From Pontimonas sp. (GTDB lineage Bacteria; Actinomycetota; Actinomycetes; Actinomycetales; Microbacteriaceae): 5,374 nt of DNA. Location of the stretch: the NCBI GenBank assembly GCA_023263045.1, contig JALQXU010000060.1, positions 1 through 5,374 on the forward strand, given 5' to 3'. The position numbers and the translations under genes are program-made. Shown piece by piece: positions 5,128-5,374 of the stretch. The notes beneath the pieces are model-generated. The model worked only from the letters and a program-made list of their open reading frames with translations. It ran no database searches and had not been told where the DNA came from. The number at the start of each line of letters is the position of its first letter. Positions within the stretch are counted from its first letter, which is position 1.

Positions 5128-5374
5128 GCGTTGGCGCCAATCATGTCGAAGTAAGACTGAAGGAGAGCGGCTCGCATATTCATCTCGGAGTTGTGTTCGA
5201 TCCCTAAACGCTTCAGCATCCGATTGATGGTCTTGGATACGGAGTCTTCAGTGACCGAAAGCTCTCGAGCTATTGCGGCATTGGACAAGCCTTTGGCGAC
5301 GAGGCGAAGCACCGAAATCTGCGCAGAAGTGAGGTTGATGGAGGGAAGCTCCCCACGCTCCGCTTTAGCCGCCT
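5124..5374 (-). CDS. LuxR/NarL-type transcriptional regulator, N-terminal part outside the window
   Basis: The frame is open from the right edge to TGA at 5126-5124, giving 82 visible C-terminal residues. About 14-58 form a LuxR-type helix-turn-helix: LTSAQISVLRLVAKGLSNAAI continues into ARELSVTEDSVSKTINRML and KRLGI. The GLSN-x-x-IA core is intact, while the usual LTxRE and TVKxH positions read LTSAQ and SVSKT. It binds DNA and probably acts as the response regulator of the downstream kinase, with which it overlaps by 4 bp (GTGA). A receiver domain with a phosphoacceptor Asp is expected upstream of position 5374 but cannot be seen, so a stand-alone LuxR regulator remains possible. An internal GTG at 5310-5312 lies inside the DNA-binding domain and is not a credible start. 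Confidence 0.88.
   Translation of the reverse strand, partial: AAKAERGELPSINLTSAQISVLRLVAKGLSNAAIARELSVTEDSVSKTINRMLKRLGIEHNSEMNMRAALLQSYFDMIGANA

Noticed and set aside
4567..5154. 195-codon plus-strand frame antisense to the kinase
   Set aside because: Its length comes from the GC-rich kinase frame on the opposite strand; the product is hydrophilic with no domain, and there is no promoter or ribosome site.

Overview
The window reads as a compact stretch of an actinobacterial chromosome, most likely Microbacteriaceae or a close relative within Micrococcales. The reasons are a fairly high GC content, several GTG starts, almost no Shine-Dalgarno sequences, TANNNT -10 boxes a few bases before start codons, and a housekeeping set (exodeoxyribonuclease III, orotate phosphoribosyltransferase, a beta-type DNA methyltransferase, a SpoU/TrmH methyltransferase) whose protein sequences look actinobacterial. 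The genus-level placement is inference. No tRNA, rRNA, CRISPR array, insertion sequence or phage gene was seen.

Layout: (1) 1-690, minus: xth, exodeoxyribonuclease III, lacking its C-terminus at the window edge. (2) 691-725: a 35-bp divergent promoter region. (3) 726-1271, plus: pyrE, directly followed by 1272-1877, a single-pass membrane protein with a cysteine-containing outer domain that resembles the septum-formation family. (4) 1874-2719, minus: a solitary DNA methyltransferase that meets the preceding gene tail to tail in a shared CTAG. (5) 2720-2754: a second 35-bp divergent promoter region. (6) 2755-3393, plus: a TrmH/SpoU RNA methyltransferase. (7) 3379-5127, minus: a large atypical sensor histidine kinase, preceded in its operon by (8) 5124-5374, minus, the C-terminal DNA-binding part of a LuxR/NarL-type regulator that runs off the right edge. 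Coding sequence fills the window apart from the two 35-bp gaps, so there is no gene-free stretch over 300 bases.

The main structural point is the packaging. Both divergent gaps are 35 bp and each holds two back-to-back -10 boxes of the form TAGNCT, placed 6 or 7 bases from the start codons. This predicts four leaderless mRNAs. Both convergent junctions overlap in coding sequence (4 bp and 15 bp) and leave no room for ordinary intergenic terminators. Functionally the window mixes DNA repair (xth), pyrimidine synthesis (pyrE), cell envelope, DNA methylation and RNA methylation with a two-component signalling pair whose stimulus and targets cannot be read from this sequence. I did not find a clearly new multi-gene system. 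The best leads are the paired leaderless promoters, the unusual kinase, and the methyltransferase without a restriction partner.
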